Source: Levilactobacillus lanxiensis (GTDB taxonomy: Bacteria; Bacillota; Bacilli; Lactobacillales; Lactobacillaceae). From it: a DNA stretch of 64,000 nucleotides. Both the position numbers and the translations under genes were made by a program. Below, one piece after another: positions 16,974-27,000 of the stretch. Where the stretch lies: contig NZ_BOLN01000008.1 of the NCBI RefSeq assembly GCF_016861655.1, positions 1 through 64,000 on the forward strand. Direction: 5' to 3'. The notes under the pieces are model-generated. The model was not told the origin of the DNA. It saw nothing but the letters and a program-made list of their open reading frames with translations, and did no database searches. Numbering within the stretch: the stretch's first letter is position 1; each line of letters begins with the position of its first letter.

Positions 16974-18449
16974 ATGAAGAAGAGATTGATATTATTCTTT
17001 GCTCTGCTGTTGGCGCTGGTCACCGGCTTCACCGCCCTAACCACGACGGCGAACGCTGCCACCGACAACTCACTGACAAAGATTGAGAAAAAGGGGACGC
17101 TGGTCATGGGGACCTCGCCCGATTATCCACCTTATGAATTCCAGGCAACCGTTCACGGCAAGACCAAGATTGTCGGGATGGACGTTGCCGTCGGCCAAAA
17201 GATTGCCAAGGACATGGGCGTCAAGCTCGTCGTGAAGTCGATGTCGTTTGATTCCTTGTTAGTTGCTTTACAAACGGGGAAAGTCGACATGGTTATCTCC
17301 GGGATGAACCCCACGCCCGCTCGGCGGAAAAACGTGGCCTTCACCCACACCTACTACCAAGGTGGGTACAGCATCGTCATCAACAAGAGTGACAAGGGTA
17401 TTTATAAGAACAAAGATTCCTTCGTTGGCAAGACCATTGGGGCGCAAACCGGGTCGACCATGTACAACGAATCCAAGAAGCAAACCAGTGGTACGACCGT
17501 TAAAGGAATGACCTCCGTGTCCGACCTGATCTTGGCGCTGCAAAGCCACAAGATCCAAGGGGTCGCGATGGAAAAGCCTTCTGCGCAAGCCTACGTGGCC
17601 AACAACAAGGAACTTGCCGCTATTCCCAGTGACTTTAATTTAAGCGCTTCGGATACCAGTGCTTCCGTTGCCTTCGCTAAGGGCTCCACGGCCTTAGTCA
17701 ACAAGGCCAACAAGTCCGTTGACCAGATTAAGCAACAGAACCTCGTCAACAAGGCTTACCTGCCCGCTGCTGGGAAATACTTAAAGACCAACACGGTTAA
17801 CACCAGCATGTTCCACTACTGGAAAGCCTTCCTGACTGGGATCGAATACACCTTAATCATCACCGTCTGCTCCGTCTTCTTCGGGTTTATCTTAGGGGTG
17901 CTCTTATCCCTGGCACGGATGGCCCGCGGCGGCGTCTTCAAAACGGCCCTACGGTGGTTGGCAACGGCCTACGTTGAATTTATCCGGGGCACGCCAATGA
18001 TGGTCCAAGTCATGTTCGTTTACTTTGGCCTAGGACTCATCGTTAACCTCCCCGCCTTAACTTCCGGGATCATCGCCATTTCCTTGAACTCTGGGGCTTA
18101 CGTGGCCGAATACATCCGTGGAGGAATCAACTCCGTGGACAACGGTCAAACGGAAGCTGCCCGGAGCCTGGGGATGTCCAGCGGTGCCACCTTACGCTAC
18201 GTCGTCTTACCACAAGCCCTAAAGAACATCTGGCCATCACTCGGAAACGAATTTATCACCCTGATCAAGGACAGTTCCATCGTCTCCATCATTGGGGTCT
18301 CCGAACTGATCTTCCAAAGCAACATTGTGCGTTCTGACACTTACCGGGGGGTTGCCCCAATCGCCGTCATCATGGTGCTCTACTTCATCTTGACGTTCAC
18401 GGCTTCTCGGATTCTGAACTACTTCGAAAGGAGAATGCAACATGACTAA
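16974..18449 (+). CDS. amino-acid ABC transporter, fused substrate-binding protein and permease
   Basis: A 491-residue fusion. Residues 1-27 are a signal sequence ending near TTTANAA. Residues about 35-260 are a family 3 solute-binding domain ([57 protein letters not shown]). Residues about 275-490 are a permease domain with five hydrophobic segments and the EAA loop [35 protein letters not shown]. This GlnP-like design tethers the receptor to the channel. Polar or basic amino acids are likely; glutamine is a guess. ATG at 16974 follows GAGGAGC. The ATPase gene overlaps its end by eight bases. Confidence 0.9.
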   Translation: MKKRLILFFALLLALVTGFTALTTTANAATDNSLTKIEKKGTLVMGTSPDYPPYEFQATVHGKTKIVGMDVAVGQKIAKDMGVKLVVKSMSFDSLLVALQTGKVDMVISGMNPTPARRKNVAFTHTYYQGGYSIVINKSDKGIYKNKDSFVGKTIGAQTGSTMYNESKKQTSGTTVKGMTSVSDLILALQSHKIQGVAMEKPSAQAYVANNKELAAIPSDFNLSASDTSASVAFAKGSTALVNKANKSVDQIKQQNLVNKAYLPAAGKYLKTNTVNTSMFHYWKAFLTGIEYTLIITVCSVFFGFILGVLLSLARMARGGVFKTALRWLATAYVEFIRGTPMMVQVMFVYFGLGLIVNLPALTSGIIAISLNSGAYVAEYIRGGINSVDNGQTEAARSLGMSSGATLRYVVLPQALKNIWPSLGNEFITLIKDSSIVSIIGVSELIFQSNIVRSDTYRGVAPIAVIMVLYFILTFTASRILNYFERRMQHD

Positions 18450-19182
18450 ACCAATTATTGAGGTTAAAGATCTCGCCAAAAACTTTGGCAAAAACCAAGT
18501 CTTAAAAGATATTACGGAACAAGTCACCCCTGGCCAAGTCATCGTCGTTATTGGTCCTTCAGGTAGTGGGAAATCAACCTTCCTGCGGTGCTTGAACTTA
18601 CTGGAAACGCCCACCTCTGGAGAGGTCGACTTCGCCGGTGAAAATCTGACGACCCTGGATACCAAGCGTGTCAACGAGTTGCGGGAACAAATGGGGATGG
18701 TTTTCCAGAGCTTCAACCTCTTCCCGAACATGACTGTGCTCGAAAACATCAAGCTGGCGCCCATGAAGGTCAAGCACGTGGATGACGCCACAGCAACTAA
18801 GCGGGCCCATGAACTTCTCAAGCAGGTCAACTTAGACGACCACGCCGACGCCTTCCCTGCCAGCCTCTCCGGTGGTCAAGCACAACGGGTTGCCATCGCG
18901 CGGTCCCTGGCCATGGATCCCAAGGTCATGCTGTTCGATGAACCAACCTCTGCCCTGGACCCCGAAATGGTCGGTGAAGTGCTGAGCGTTATGCAACAAT
19001 TGGCCGAACAAGGCATGACGATGGTCGTAGTCACCCACGAAATGGGCTTTGCCAAGTCCGTGGCCGACCGCGTCTGGTTCATGGCCGATGGCTACATTCA
19101 AGAAAACAGTACCCCGGACGACTTCTTCAGTAATCCCCAAACGGAACGGGCACAAGACTTCTTATCTAAGATTCTGATGTAA
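18442..19182 (+). CDS. amino-acid ABC transporter ATP-binding protein
   Basis: A 246-residue ATPase partner of the preceding fusion. Walker [16 protein letters not shown] is at about residues 34-48, the Q-loop [16 protein letters not shown] near 85-100, the signature [17 protein letters not shown] near 140-156, Walker [21 protein letters not shown] near 160-180 and the switch His VVTHEMGFA near 195. It is of the polar amino-acid (GlnQ/HisP) subfamily. Its ATG lies inside the end of the fusion gene, so the pair is translationally coupled. Confidence 0.93.
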   Translation: MTKPIIEVKDLAKNFGKNQVLKDITEQVTPGQVIVVIGPSGSGKSTFLRCLNLLETPTSGEVDFAGENLTTLDTKRVNELREQMGMVFQSFNLFPNMTVLENIKLAPMKVKHVDDATATKRAHELLKQVNLDDHADAFPASLSGGQAQRVAIARSLAMDPKVMLFDEPTSALDPEMVGEVLSVMQQLAEQGMTMVVVTHEMGFAKSVADRVWFMADGYIQENSTPDDFFSNPQTERAQDFLSKILM

Positions 19183-19192
19183 ATAACTGCTT

Positions 19193-19230
19193 AAAAATGC
19201 TCGTCGACCTTGCGCCGGCGAGCATTTTTT
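19193..19230 (+). terminator. terminator of the amino-acid ABC transporter operon
   Basis: AAAAATGCTCG / CGAGCATTTTTT hairpin just behind the ATPase stop. Confidence 0.9.
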
Positions 19231-19264
19231 CTATCTGATTCTCGTTCTCACAAGGGCAAGTCAA

Positions 19265-19308
19265 AGAGGACCGTTCACGATTTTGTCTCGTGAACGGTCC
19301 TCTTTTTT
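19265..19308. terminator. terminator-like hairpin between converging genes
   Basis: AGAGGACCGTTCACGA / TCGTGAACGGTCCTCTTTTTT, 16-bp perfect stem. The T-run is on the plus strand; on the minus strand it follows the LRR gene and could also help end it. Confidence 0.75.
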
Positions 19309-19329
19309 CGTGATAACGACTAACTTAAT

Positions 19330-22300
19330 TTATTCATGACGACGTTTCTTCAATCCTGCAAGACCGAGGGCGCCTAGCAAAACGCCTAAGGCTGCCCACC
19401 AGGTTGTCGGAGCCTCGTTAGTCTGTGGCAACGTTGTCTTCGTGACAGGTGCGACAACTGGCTGTGCGGCCGACTTATTAGCAGTTGTGGTGGTTGGCGT
19501 AATCAACGCGCCATCCCCACCGTGGTGCAGGGTCCCCGTTGCTGGGTCACCCGTAATCGCGGCACCAATGCCGCCATTGTAACGTTCAAGCGTCTTCTGG
19601 GCACTCTTTTTGGCCTGCACGTTGATGGTTGCTCCGGCCCCCTTCTTATGAACACCCTGGTCGCTAATGACCTTGTGCACATCGTCGGGATCTGTCGGTT
19701 TGGCTGGATCAACGGGCTTAACGGGATCGGTTGGGTCGGTCGGGTCGGTTGGATCCGTGATATCTGGGTCGCCCCCGTTACCAGGATTCGTGGTGCCGCC
19801 TCCGCCGCCCGTGGTTGGGGCAACCACGTGAAGCGTCACCGTCTTGGTCAAGTTACCGTAATGGAGTGTCACGGTGTAATCACCGGCCTTAGTCGTGTCC
19901 GCATCCCCCATATCCAGGGTCAGCTCGCTGTCGGCAACCGGTAACGCATTGGTATCCGTTGCCGCGGCCTTAAAATCAGCAAGTGTTGGCGCAGTGCCAT
20001 TCACCTGCATGGTGTAGTCACTCCCGGTCAACGTTGCCGCAACCGGATTGATGGTCAATTTGCCAAGGGCGACGTTAGCTGCCATGTAGTTTGCGTCCAA
20101 CTGGCTGGTATCCAGCAGATAAGCGTAGTCGCCAGCTGTTTCGCCAGGCACCCGCGTCACTTGCAGGCCAGAAGTCGTCATCGCGTCGCCCTTGCTATCG
20201 GTCACCGTAAAGACAGGCGTTGGATCAGCGGTACCGGCATCCTTGGTAGCACTGGCAACGTTGACCGTCAGTGGTGCCGCCACAATGGTCAGCGTCGCGT
20301 CGGTCCCATTATCGGTCCAGTCGTAGTAATCGCTGGCGGGCGCTTCCGCTTGAACCCGGGCAATGGCGTCTGGGTCGAGGCTGACCTGGTACGTCCCCAC
20401 GTTTGGCAGAGAGGCCGCCGTCAAGGCTGAGGTCTTGCCGTTAAATTTAGACGTGCTCGTTTCGCCAGACGGTGTGACGATTAAATCCCCGCTCTTCAGG
20501 GTGTACACGAACCCATCGGACAACGTCAACGTGTACTGCGATGCGTCAAAGACCGGCGCTTGGCCAGTATACGTAACGGTGGCGTTGCCGGACAGGCTGT
20601 AGCTAGCTTCCCGCTTGATAACGGTCACCTGAGCCGTCGAGGAATCAACGCCTTCGTAGCTGTAAGTCACGTTGTAAACGCCCGCGTTCTGCGTCACCTG
20701 ATTAGCATCAACGCTAGCTCCCTTGGCATCGGTAATCGTGACCACCAGATGGTCTAAAGGAATGTTTTCACCGTTAGTCATCACGGCGCTAACCACGTTG
20801 TCCGTTGGTTGCCAGCCATCGCCATACCAAACCGTTGAGTTGGCCACTTGAATCTTCGGGTCATTCAAGACGACTTGGTAGTTTCCTGTGTAAGTAGCGC
20901 CGGTGCTGTCGGTCAGTGTCCAGGCAAACGTGAAGTTCTCCACGCTATCCGGAATGGTAAATTTGCCATTGCTGTAGGTCACGCCGTTAGACAACTTGGT
21001 CAAGGTTAAATCAGTGTTTTTGAGGTCACCAACAGCAACGTCAAACAGATCATCGATTGAATTTAATTTAGCCTTACTCGTGAAGATGGTGGCCGTCTGG
21101 TTTTGGGCCAGAATCGCCATGTCACCCGCTGCAGTCAGGCTGGTCAACCGGTTATAGTCAAACGCATTGGCACCGACCTTTGTCGACGTTGCAACCTGAA
21201 CACCCGCCAGTTGATTGCCGAAGAACGCCTGCTTGCCAATCGTGGTGAGCGCCGGGTTACTGAGGTCCAGCTGACCGCCCAGGGCGTTGTAGGTGAAGGC
21301 GCTCGTGCCAATCGTCGTGAGATTCGCATTGACCGTCAATGATTCCAAACGGTTCCCGGCAAAGGCCAGGTCGCCGATGGTCGTTAAGGCTGGTGGCAAG
21401 GTTAAGCTCCCTGTCAGACCAGCGTATTCAAACGCCCCACTCTTAATCGTGGTGAGTGCCGTGGCTTCACTGGTGTCCACGGACGTTAATTTAGAATCGT
21501 AGGTAAAGGCATTAGCCCCAATCGTAACCAGGCTGGCCGGTAATTTGATACTTTTCAGCGAGGAATTCGCCAGAAAGGCTTGGTCGCCAATGCTCACTAA
21601 GCTGGCGGGTAAGGTGATGTTGGCCAGCATGGTGTCATAGATGAACGCCGAGTTGCCAATCGTGGTCAACCGGCTGCCATCGGCAAAGTTGACCGTGGTC
21701 AAACCGCCGGCCGTGGTGCCCGTAGCGTCCTTGGTCGTCATGGCACCGAACGCGTAGTCACCGATGCTGGTCAGACTGGCTGGTAGGTTCAGCGTGGTGA
21801 TGCCGCCATCGTACGTGAAGGCGTAGTTGCCAATCGTCTGTAAGCCGTTGCCAAAATCGACCGAAGTCAGGGCCGTGTCGGGGTCAAAACTGACATCCCC
21901 ACTTTGGTAACTTGAAAAGGCGTTATCCCCAATCTGAAGGACCCCGTCGCCTAATGTCAGGCTCTTAAGACTCGTTGTGCCGGCAAAGGCCGCCGTTCCC
22001 ATGGTCGTCAACGTTGGGATATTTAAGCTCGTCAAGGACTCATCCCCGGCAAAAGCGAGGTCGCCAATGCTTTCTAACTGGGTCGCCTGACTGAAGTCGA
22101 CGTTGGCCAGTTGCGTGTTGTATTCAAAGGCACTAGCCCCAATCGTTTTCACGGTCGCCGGTAAGACCAGGTCGGTAATACTACTACTGAGAAAGGCTCC
22201 TTCGCCAATGTTCGTTAACGTATGATTCTCACTTAAATCAACGACCTTAATACTGTTCAGATACCCGAACGCATAGTCACCAATTGACGTGATGCCGTCC

Positions 22301-23205
22301 CCAATCACCAGACCCGTGATGTTTTCTGTTAGGTCTGGTTGGTTGTAGAACGCCCCGTCCCCGATTGCCGTCACGTTGTAGGTTTTACCACCATTGGTCA
22401 CAGTCGTTGGAATCACAACGGTCCCCGACAAAGCCTGGTTATTCAGCGTCAGCAGTGTCGCCGTCCCAGTGGCATCATCATAGTCAAACTGGAAATTGCT
22501 TTGGTCCGTCACAGGTAGGGCGACTCGGGCCATTTTCGGTGCTGAAAAGCTGACCGCGGATACTGATTGAACTGGTGTGTCGCCGGACTGATCAGATTTT
22601 TGATCATGATTCGTGGCATCGTTGTCTGACCCAGTCCCTGAAGCTGACTGATCATTCGATTTTTCTTGATTGTCTGTATCGGAAGCTGGTGACTCCGTTT
22701 TCACGCCGCCAGTCGAGCCATCACCGGTTTTCTCCTGTGACTGTTCCTCATTTTCCGTATTAGTGGGTGCGGCTTCTTCACCCGCAGCCGACTGATGATC
22801 ATCCTGGCTACCAGATTCGACGTTTTCTTGACCAGCACCACTTACCGATTCACTGCCAGTAGTGGTGTCGCCATCGTCCACTGGTGTCCCAGCTTCAGTC
22901 CCGGTTCCGGCACCCGCTTCTGAGCCATTTCCAGTCGTGTCATTGTTCTTTGTAACCGTACCCGCCACGGCAGCGCTTGCATTTTCAGCGTCGCTCGTTG
23001 GGTTGGCAATTGGCACGACTTTCTCCGTCAATTTGTCCGACCCCGAACTCTGCTGGCTCACGTTGTCATTGCTGGCTGGCGCCGTATCCGCTTGGGCCGT
23101 CTCTTGCCCAACCAGCGTTCCCAAGCCAACCGCAACGACCGTAATCGCTGCGAAGACCCAGTGCTTGCCATCCTTATACATCTTGTAGTGTTGTTTTGTT
23201 TGCAT
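19330..23205 (-). CDS. leucine-rich-repeat (BspA-type) cell-wall-anchored surface protein 1
   Basis: A 1291-residue secreted protein. Residues 1-40 hold a KxYKxGKxW-type signal peptide (KMYKDGKHWVFAAITV, probable cut near AQA-DTA). Residues about 40-225 are a Ser/Asp/Glu/Thr-rich stalk. Residues about 240-690 carry around 17-20 BspA-type LRR_5 units (pattern LT.IG..AF.....L..L.LP..L..IG). Residues about 700-1120 contain Ig-like/MBG-type repeats (TVTYTGQAPVFDASQYTLTL and relatives). A Pro/Thr/Asp region with DPTDPTDPTDP follows, then the sorting signal LPQTNEAPTTWW, a hydrophobic segment and KKRRHE. LPQTNE fits the lactobacillus LPQTxE sortase motif. Likely role is adhesion. Paralogue of the next gene upstream. 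Confidence 0.9.
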   Translation of the reverse strand: MQTKQHYKMYKDGKHWVFAAITVVAVGLGTLVGQETAQADTAPASNDNVSQQSSGSDKLTEKVVPIANPTSDAENASAAVAGTVTKNNDTTGNGSEAGAGTGTEAGTPVDDGDTTTGSESVSGAGQENVESGSQDDHQSAAGEEAAPTNTENEEQSQEKTGDGSTGGVKTESPASDTDNQEKSNDQSASGTGSDNDATNHDQKSDQSGDTPVQSVSAVSFSAPKMARVALPVTDQSNFQFDYDDATGTATLLTLNNQALSGTVVIPTTVTNGGKTYNVTAIGDGAFYNQPDLTENITGLVIGDGITSIGDYAFGYLNSIKVVDLSENHTLTNIGEGAFLSSSITDLVLPATVKTIGASAFEYNTQLANVDFSQATQLESIGDLAFAGDESLTSLNIPTLTTMGTAAFAGTTSLKSLTLGDGVLQIGDNAFSSYQSGDVSFDPDTALTSVDFGNGLQTIGNYAFTYDGGITTLNLPASLTSIGDYAFGAMTTKDATGTTAGGLTTVNFADGSRLTTIGNSAFIYDTMLANITLPASLVSIGDQAFLANSSLKSIKLPASLVTIGANAFTYDSKLTSVDTSEATALTTIKSGAFEYAGLTGSLTLPPALTTIGDLAFAGNRLESLTVNANLTTIGTSAFTYNALGGQLDLSNPALTTIGKQAFFGNQLAGVQVATSTKVGANAFDYNRLTSLTAAGDMAILAQNQTATIFTSKAKLNSIDDLFDVAVGDLKNTDLTLTKLSNGVTYSNGKFTIPDSVENFTFAWTLTDSTGATYTGNYQVVLNDPKIQVANSTVWYGDGWQPTDNVVSAVMTNGENIPLDHLVVTITDAKGASVDANQVTQNAGVYNVTYSYEGVDSSTAQVTVIKREASYSLSGNATVTYTGQAPVFDASQYTLTLSDGFVYTLKSGDLIVTPSGETSTSKFNGKTSALTAASLPNVGTYQVSLDPDAIARVQAEAPASDYYDWTDNGTDATLTIVAAPLTVNVASATKDAGTADPTPVFTVTDSKGDAMTTSGLQVTRVPGETAGDYAYLLDTSQLDANYMAANVALGKLTINPVAATLTGSDYTMQVNGTAPTLADFKAAATDTNALPVADSELTLDMGDADTTKAGDYTVTLHYGNLTKTVTLHVVAPTTGGGGGTTNPGNGGDPDITDPTDPTDPTDPVKPVDPAKPTDPDDVHKVISDQGVHKKGAGATINVQAKKSAQKTLERYNGGIGAAITGDPATGTLHHGGDGALITPTTTTANKSAAQPVVAPVTKTTLPQTNEAPTTWWAALGVLLGALGLAGLKKRRHE

Positions 23206-23524
23206 CGTTGTTTGCCCCTCTCACCATTGGAGTCTCATGTCCCCCAAAGCCTGTCTATCAACAACTAAATGACCGGCTGGCTCAATCCTTTACTGAGCAT
23301 TTTAGCGCCTCAACCAATGAGTGCAACTAAACCCAACTTATGCCATCAAGTTGGGCTCTAAGCCTTACCAAGTCACTAATCATTTTCCTCAACTTTATAA
23401 ATCCCTATCTACTGTTCATTTGAAAATTATTTCAACACAATAGTCCCCAATCCCATGATTTAAAGGTCGCACTCACGATGAAGCAAGCCGCCACTTAGGC
23501 TCCTAGTTAGCACTCTTGGCTCGC

Positions 23525-23554
23525 AATCAATCGGCGTTTAAACGCCGATTGATT
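23525..23554. repeat. perfect 30-bp palindrome in the surface-protein leader
   Basis: AATCAATCGGCG TTTAAA CGCCGATTGATT, all 15 pairs matched, 320 bp before the start of surface protein 1. It could be an operator or an RNA hairpin in the leader; no T-run follows it on the minus strand. Confidence 0.8.
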
Positions 23555-23595
23555 TTAGGACATTGTGTCTACTTTTTGCTTTGTTATATGGCGTT

Positions 23596-23604
23596 ACTAT
23601 AGCA
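23596..23604 (-). promoter_or_regulatory. candidate extended -10 for surface protein 1
   Basis: TGCTATAGT on the minus strand; the -35 region is AT-rich but not consensus. Confidence 0.4.
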
Positions 23605-23995
23605 TATTATCAAATGAAATAATAGTCTGAAGTCGCTTTGTAACGGTATTTTTGTTGACTATTAAAATTCAATTAATCTAGTTTTTTGACAAAATATAAA
23701 TTGCACATTGTTCTCTCTCTGGCCAGCTATTTCATTTCAAGATGACCTTTAGTTCATGTCTAAAACGGTTTCTGTGCAAACTATCGGCTATCCCTTGATA
23801 AATCAATCTTTAGATTTCTAGTCATCGAAATCATCGACCGTCTCAGTCCTTTATCCACCTAAATTTTCCGACTCGCTTGCTCAAAATGACAAATTAATGT
23901 GAACGCCCCAACAAGATTAGAAAATCAGGAGGCATCAATGGAGCCTGTCACTTTTTTCAATCAAGAAGAGGCGCCAATTTGCCTGACAGTGAACG

Positions 23996-24057
23996 CAAAA
24001 ACGCCCCATCAGAGAAGTCAGCGGTTAATCTGGCTGAGTTTCTCTGATGAGGCGTTG
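23996..24057 (-). terminator. terminator of surface protein 2
   Basis: Long stem AACGCC.CATCAGAGAA / TTCTCTGATG.GGCGTT with a further internal AGC/GCT pair, followed by TTTTT on the minus strand. Confidence 0.85.
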
Positions 24058-24085
24058 CTTTAAATTTAATCACTTTTAACGCGGT

Positions 24086-27000
24086 TTATTCATGACGCTT
24101 CCGTTGCCAACCGACCAGGCTCAATCCGCCCAGTAAGGTGCCCAACATAGCCCACCATGGGGTTTGCGCGTCGCCCGTTTGGGGGAGCTCAGCAGTTGCT
24201 GGTTGGTCCGTGTCCGTGGTTGACGTTGCGGTCGTGCCTTGGTTTCGCTTGGTAGTGACTGGTGCGGTTGCCGTGGTTGCCTTAGCTAACCGTGTCGGCG
24301 CAGTCTGGTGACTGGTCGTTGGCGTGTCGTCAACCACTTGAACCATGGCGGCCGCCCAACCGGACTTCACCAAGAACTGTTGCACATCGTGTTCACCGGA
24401 TGTCCCAGCGGAGACATTTTCATGTGTCCCCGTCTCGCTAACGATGTACTGATCACCACTCTGACCAGGGGTCGGCTTAGCTGGTGTCACAGGCTTCGTT
24501 GGCGTTACTGGCTTCGTCGGCTTGACCGGTGTGGTTGGTTTAACCGGCTTCGTCGGTGCGGTTGGCTCAGTCGTCGTGCCACCACCGTTGCCCGTGTCCG
24601 GGTCGGTCTGATTGCCAGAATTGCCGTTATCGCCGCCGGTTGTGGCCGCTTTAACGTGTAAAGTGACTGGGAATGTCTTTTCACCATAGCTGAGTGTGAC
24701 TTGATAATCGCCGGCCTTGGTCAGGTCAGCCTTGCTCAAATCTACGGCAATCTTATCAGCTGACACAGCTTGGGCATTTTCATCCGTCCCCGTGGCGCCG
24801 AAGTCTGCGGCCGTTGGCGTCGCATCCCCCACCGTCATGGTGTGATCCTTACCAGACACCGTTACTTGCGCCGGCGTGATGGTTAACTTTGCCGGTAGGT
24901 AGGTGACGTCAAAGTTAGACGCAGGTACCGCGTCAGTGCCGTGAATCAGTGGCGTGTAATTATACGCTCCAACATATTCACCCTTTTCCCGAGTATAGTC
25001 AATGGTTAAGGGGAAGTTAGTCAGTGGCGTTTGCGTTTCATCATCGTCGGCCGTCACCACAAACGTTGGTGTTGGATCTTGGGTTCCGGCAACCTTAGTT
25101 AACTGCGTAGTGCCGTCAATCTGATCACCTTTAACAGCTACGGTTACCTTGGCTGGCGTGATGGTCAACGTTGCCGTTGAATTCTTATCCGTCCATTCAA
25201 AAAGCTCCGCAGAGGCTGCTTCACCCATCGCCCGATCAATCGCTGATTTTTTCAGTTGCACCCGGTAGGTCCCCACATTTGGCAGGTTGCTGGTTGCTGT
25301 ACGAGTGGCTGTATCATCAGTTGGGACAACCTCTAAATCGTCATCCTTGACCGTGTACACAAACCCATCGGACATCGCAACTTGATAGTTACCATCTGCC
25401 ACAACCAGATTTGGCGTGGTTCCTGTATACTGAACCGTTTGATTGCCCGTCAACGTGTAGGTTCCTTGTCGCTTAGAAACAGTCAAAGTAATTGTTTGCG
25501 CATCGTCACCCTTATAACTATAGGTGATAAGATAAGTCCCTGGCGTTTGTGTTACCTGATCAACCGGAACAGAGTCTCCTGTTACTTTCGCAGCTGTCAC
25601 AGTTAAGTCACTAAGATCTATAACTTTACCATCTAGTGTTTTAGCACTAATAAAGTTATCCGCAGGGGTCCAATTATCCTTGTACCATGCTTGCCCATCT
25701 ACGACCTTAATCACTGGATCATTCAAGACAACTTGGTAGGACCCACCATAGAGGTTAGTGCCATCTGTACCTGGCAGAGACCAATTGAATTTAAAGCCAG
25801 CTGTCCCTGCCGGAATACTGAAAGTGCCATCCGCCTGATTGTATGTCACGCCATTGGTCAGGGAAGTAGCATCAACGACCAGGTTCTTATTGGTTAAATC
25901 GCCAACTTGCGTATCAAATAACGTATCAATCGTCACATTCTTAGAATTACCAAAATAAGCCGCAAATTGGTTCAAAGCAACTGCCCCGTTATCTGCACTC
26001 GTTGACAGCTGGACAATCCGGTTATAATCAAAGGCACTTTCCCCAACATTCGCTGCCGATGGGACTGTGACCCCCTTGATTTGATTCCCATAGAAGGCTT
26101 TCGTCCCGACAGTTGTCACTGAATCTGGCAAATCGAGACTGCCATCCAGTTCATTGTAGGTAAAGGCGCCTTCACCAATCGACTGAAGGCCATCATTAAA
26201 GGTCACTTGCTTTAATTGACTCCCAGCAAACGCATAGTTCCCAATTGTCTGGGTGTTGGTTGGCATCACAAAAATTGGATTACCATCGGCATCCGTTTGA
26301 CCAGACCCCGTGACCCCAGAATATTCAAAGGCCCCGTTACCAATTTTTTCAAGCTGATTTGCCTTGCTAGTGTCCACCGTCTTGAGCCCATCATCATAGG
26401 TAAAAGCGTTATTACCAATACTTTGGAGGCTCGCTGGCAAGGTGAAACTCTTCAGCGCTGAATTAGCTAAAAAGGCTTGCGTGCCAATCGCCGTCACGCT
26501 ATCTGGCAAAGTAATATCTTCCAAAACCGTGTCATAAACAAACGCGCTGTCGCCCACAGTTGTCAGTCGACTGCCATCGGCAAAGGTCACCGTTTTCAGC
26601 CCACCAATTGTATTCCCAGCGGCATCCTTTAAATTATCTGCGGCAAAAACTTCCTTGCCAATCGTCACCAGGTTCGCTGGCAAAGTCAGGTTCACAATAT
26701 GCCCGTCATAAGCAAACGCGTCTTCCCCAATGGTGAGGTCGTCGTTCGCCGCCTGACCAGCAAACGTGACATCGGCCAAATCGGTGTTCGATTCAAAGGC
26801 TGCGGTCCCGATTGAAGTCAAGGTAGCTGGGAAGTGCACAGCCGTTAAACCGGTCCCATAAAAGGCACTGGCATCAATGGTGGTTAATTGACTGTCACTC
26901 GGAACGTTCAGCGTCGTTAAATTCTTATCGCCATTAAATGCTGACTCCCCAATTTCTTTCACGTTAGAGCCCAAGGTTACCGTGGTCAAATCCTGGTTAT

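Larger units (their letters stand above)
23206..24085. other. 880-bp AT-rich gap between the two surface-protein genes
   Basis: No ORF with a ribosome site is seen. It holds a minus-strand extended -10 (TGCTATAGT, 23596-23604), a perfect 30-bp palindrome (23525-23554) and the terminator of the upstream gene (23996-24057). If the -10 is used, the leader of surface protein 1 is nearly 400 nt and carries the palindrome. Confidence 0.6.

Noticed and set aside
22575-22763. Plus-strand ORFs inside the surface-protein genes
   Set aside because: They mirror the repetitive minus-strand coding sequence and lack ribosome sites.
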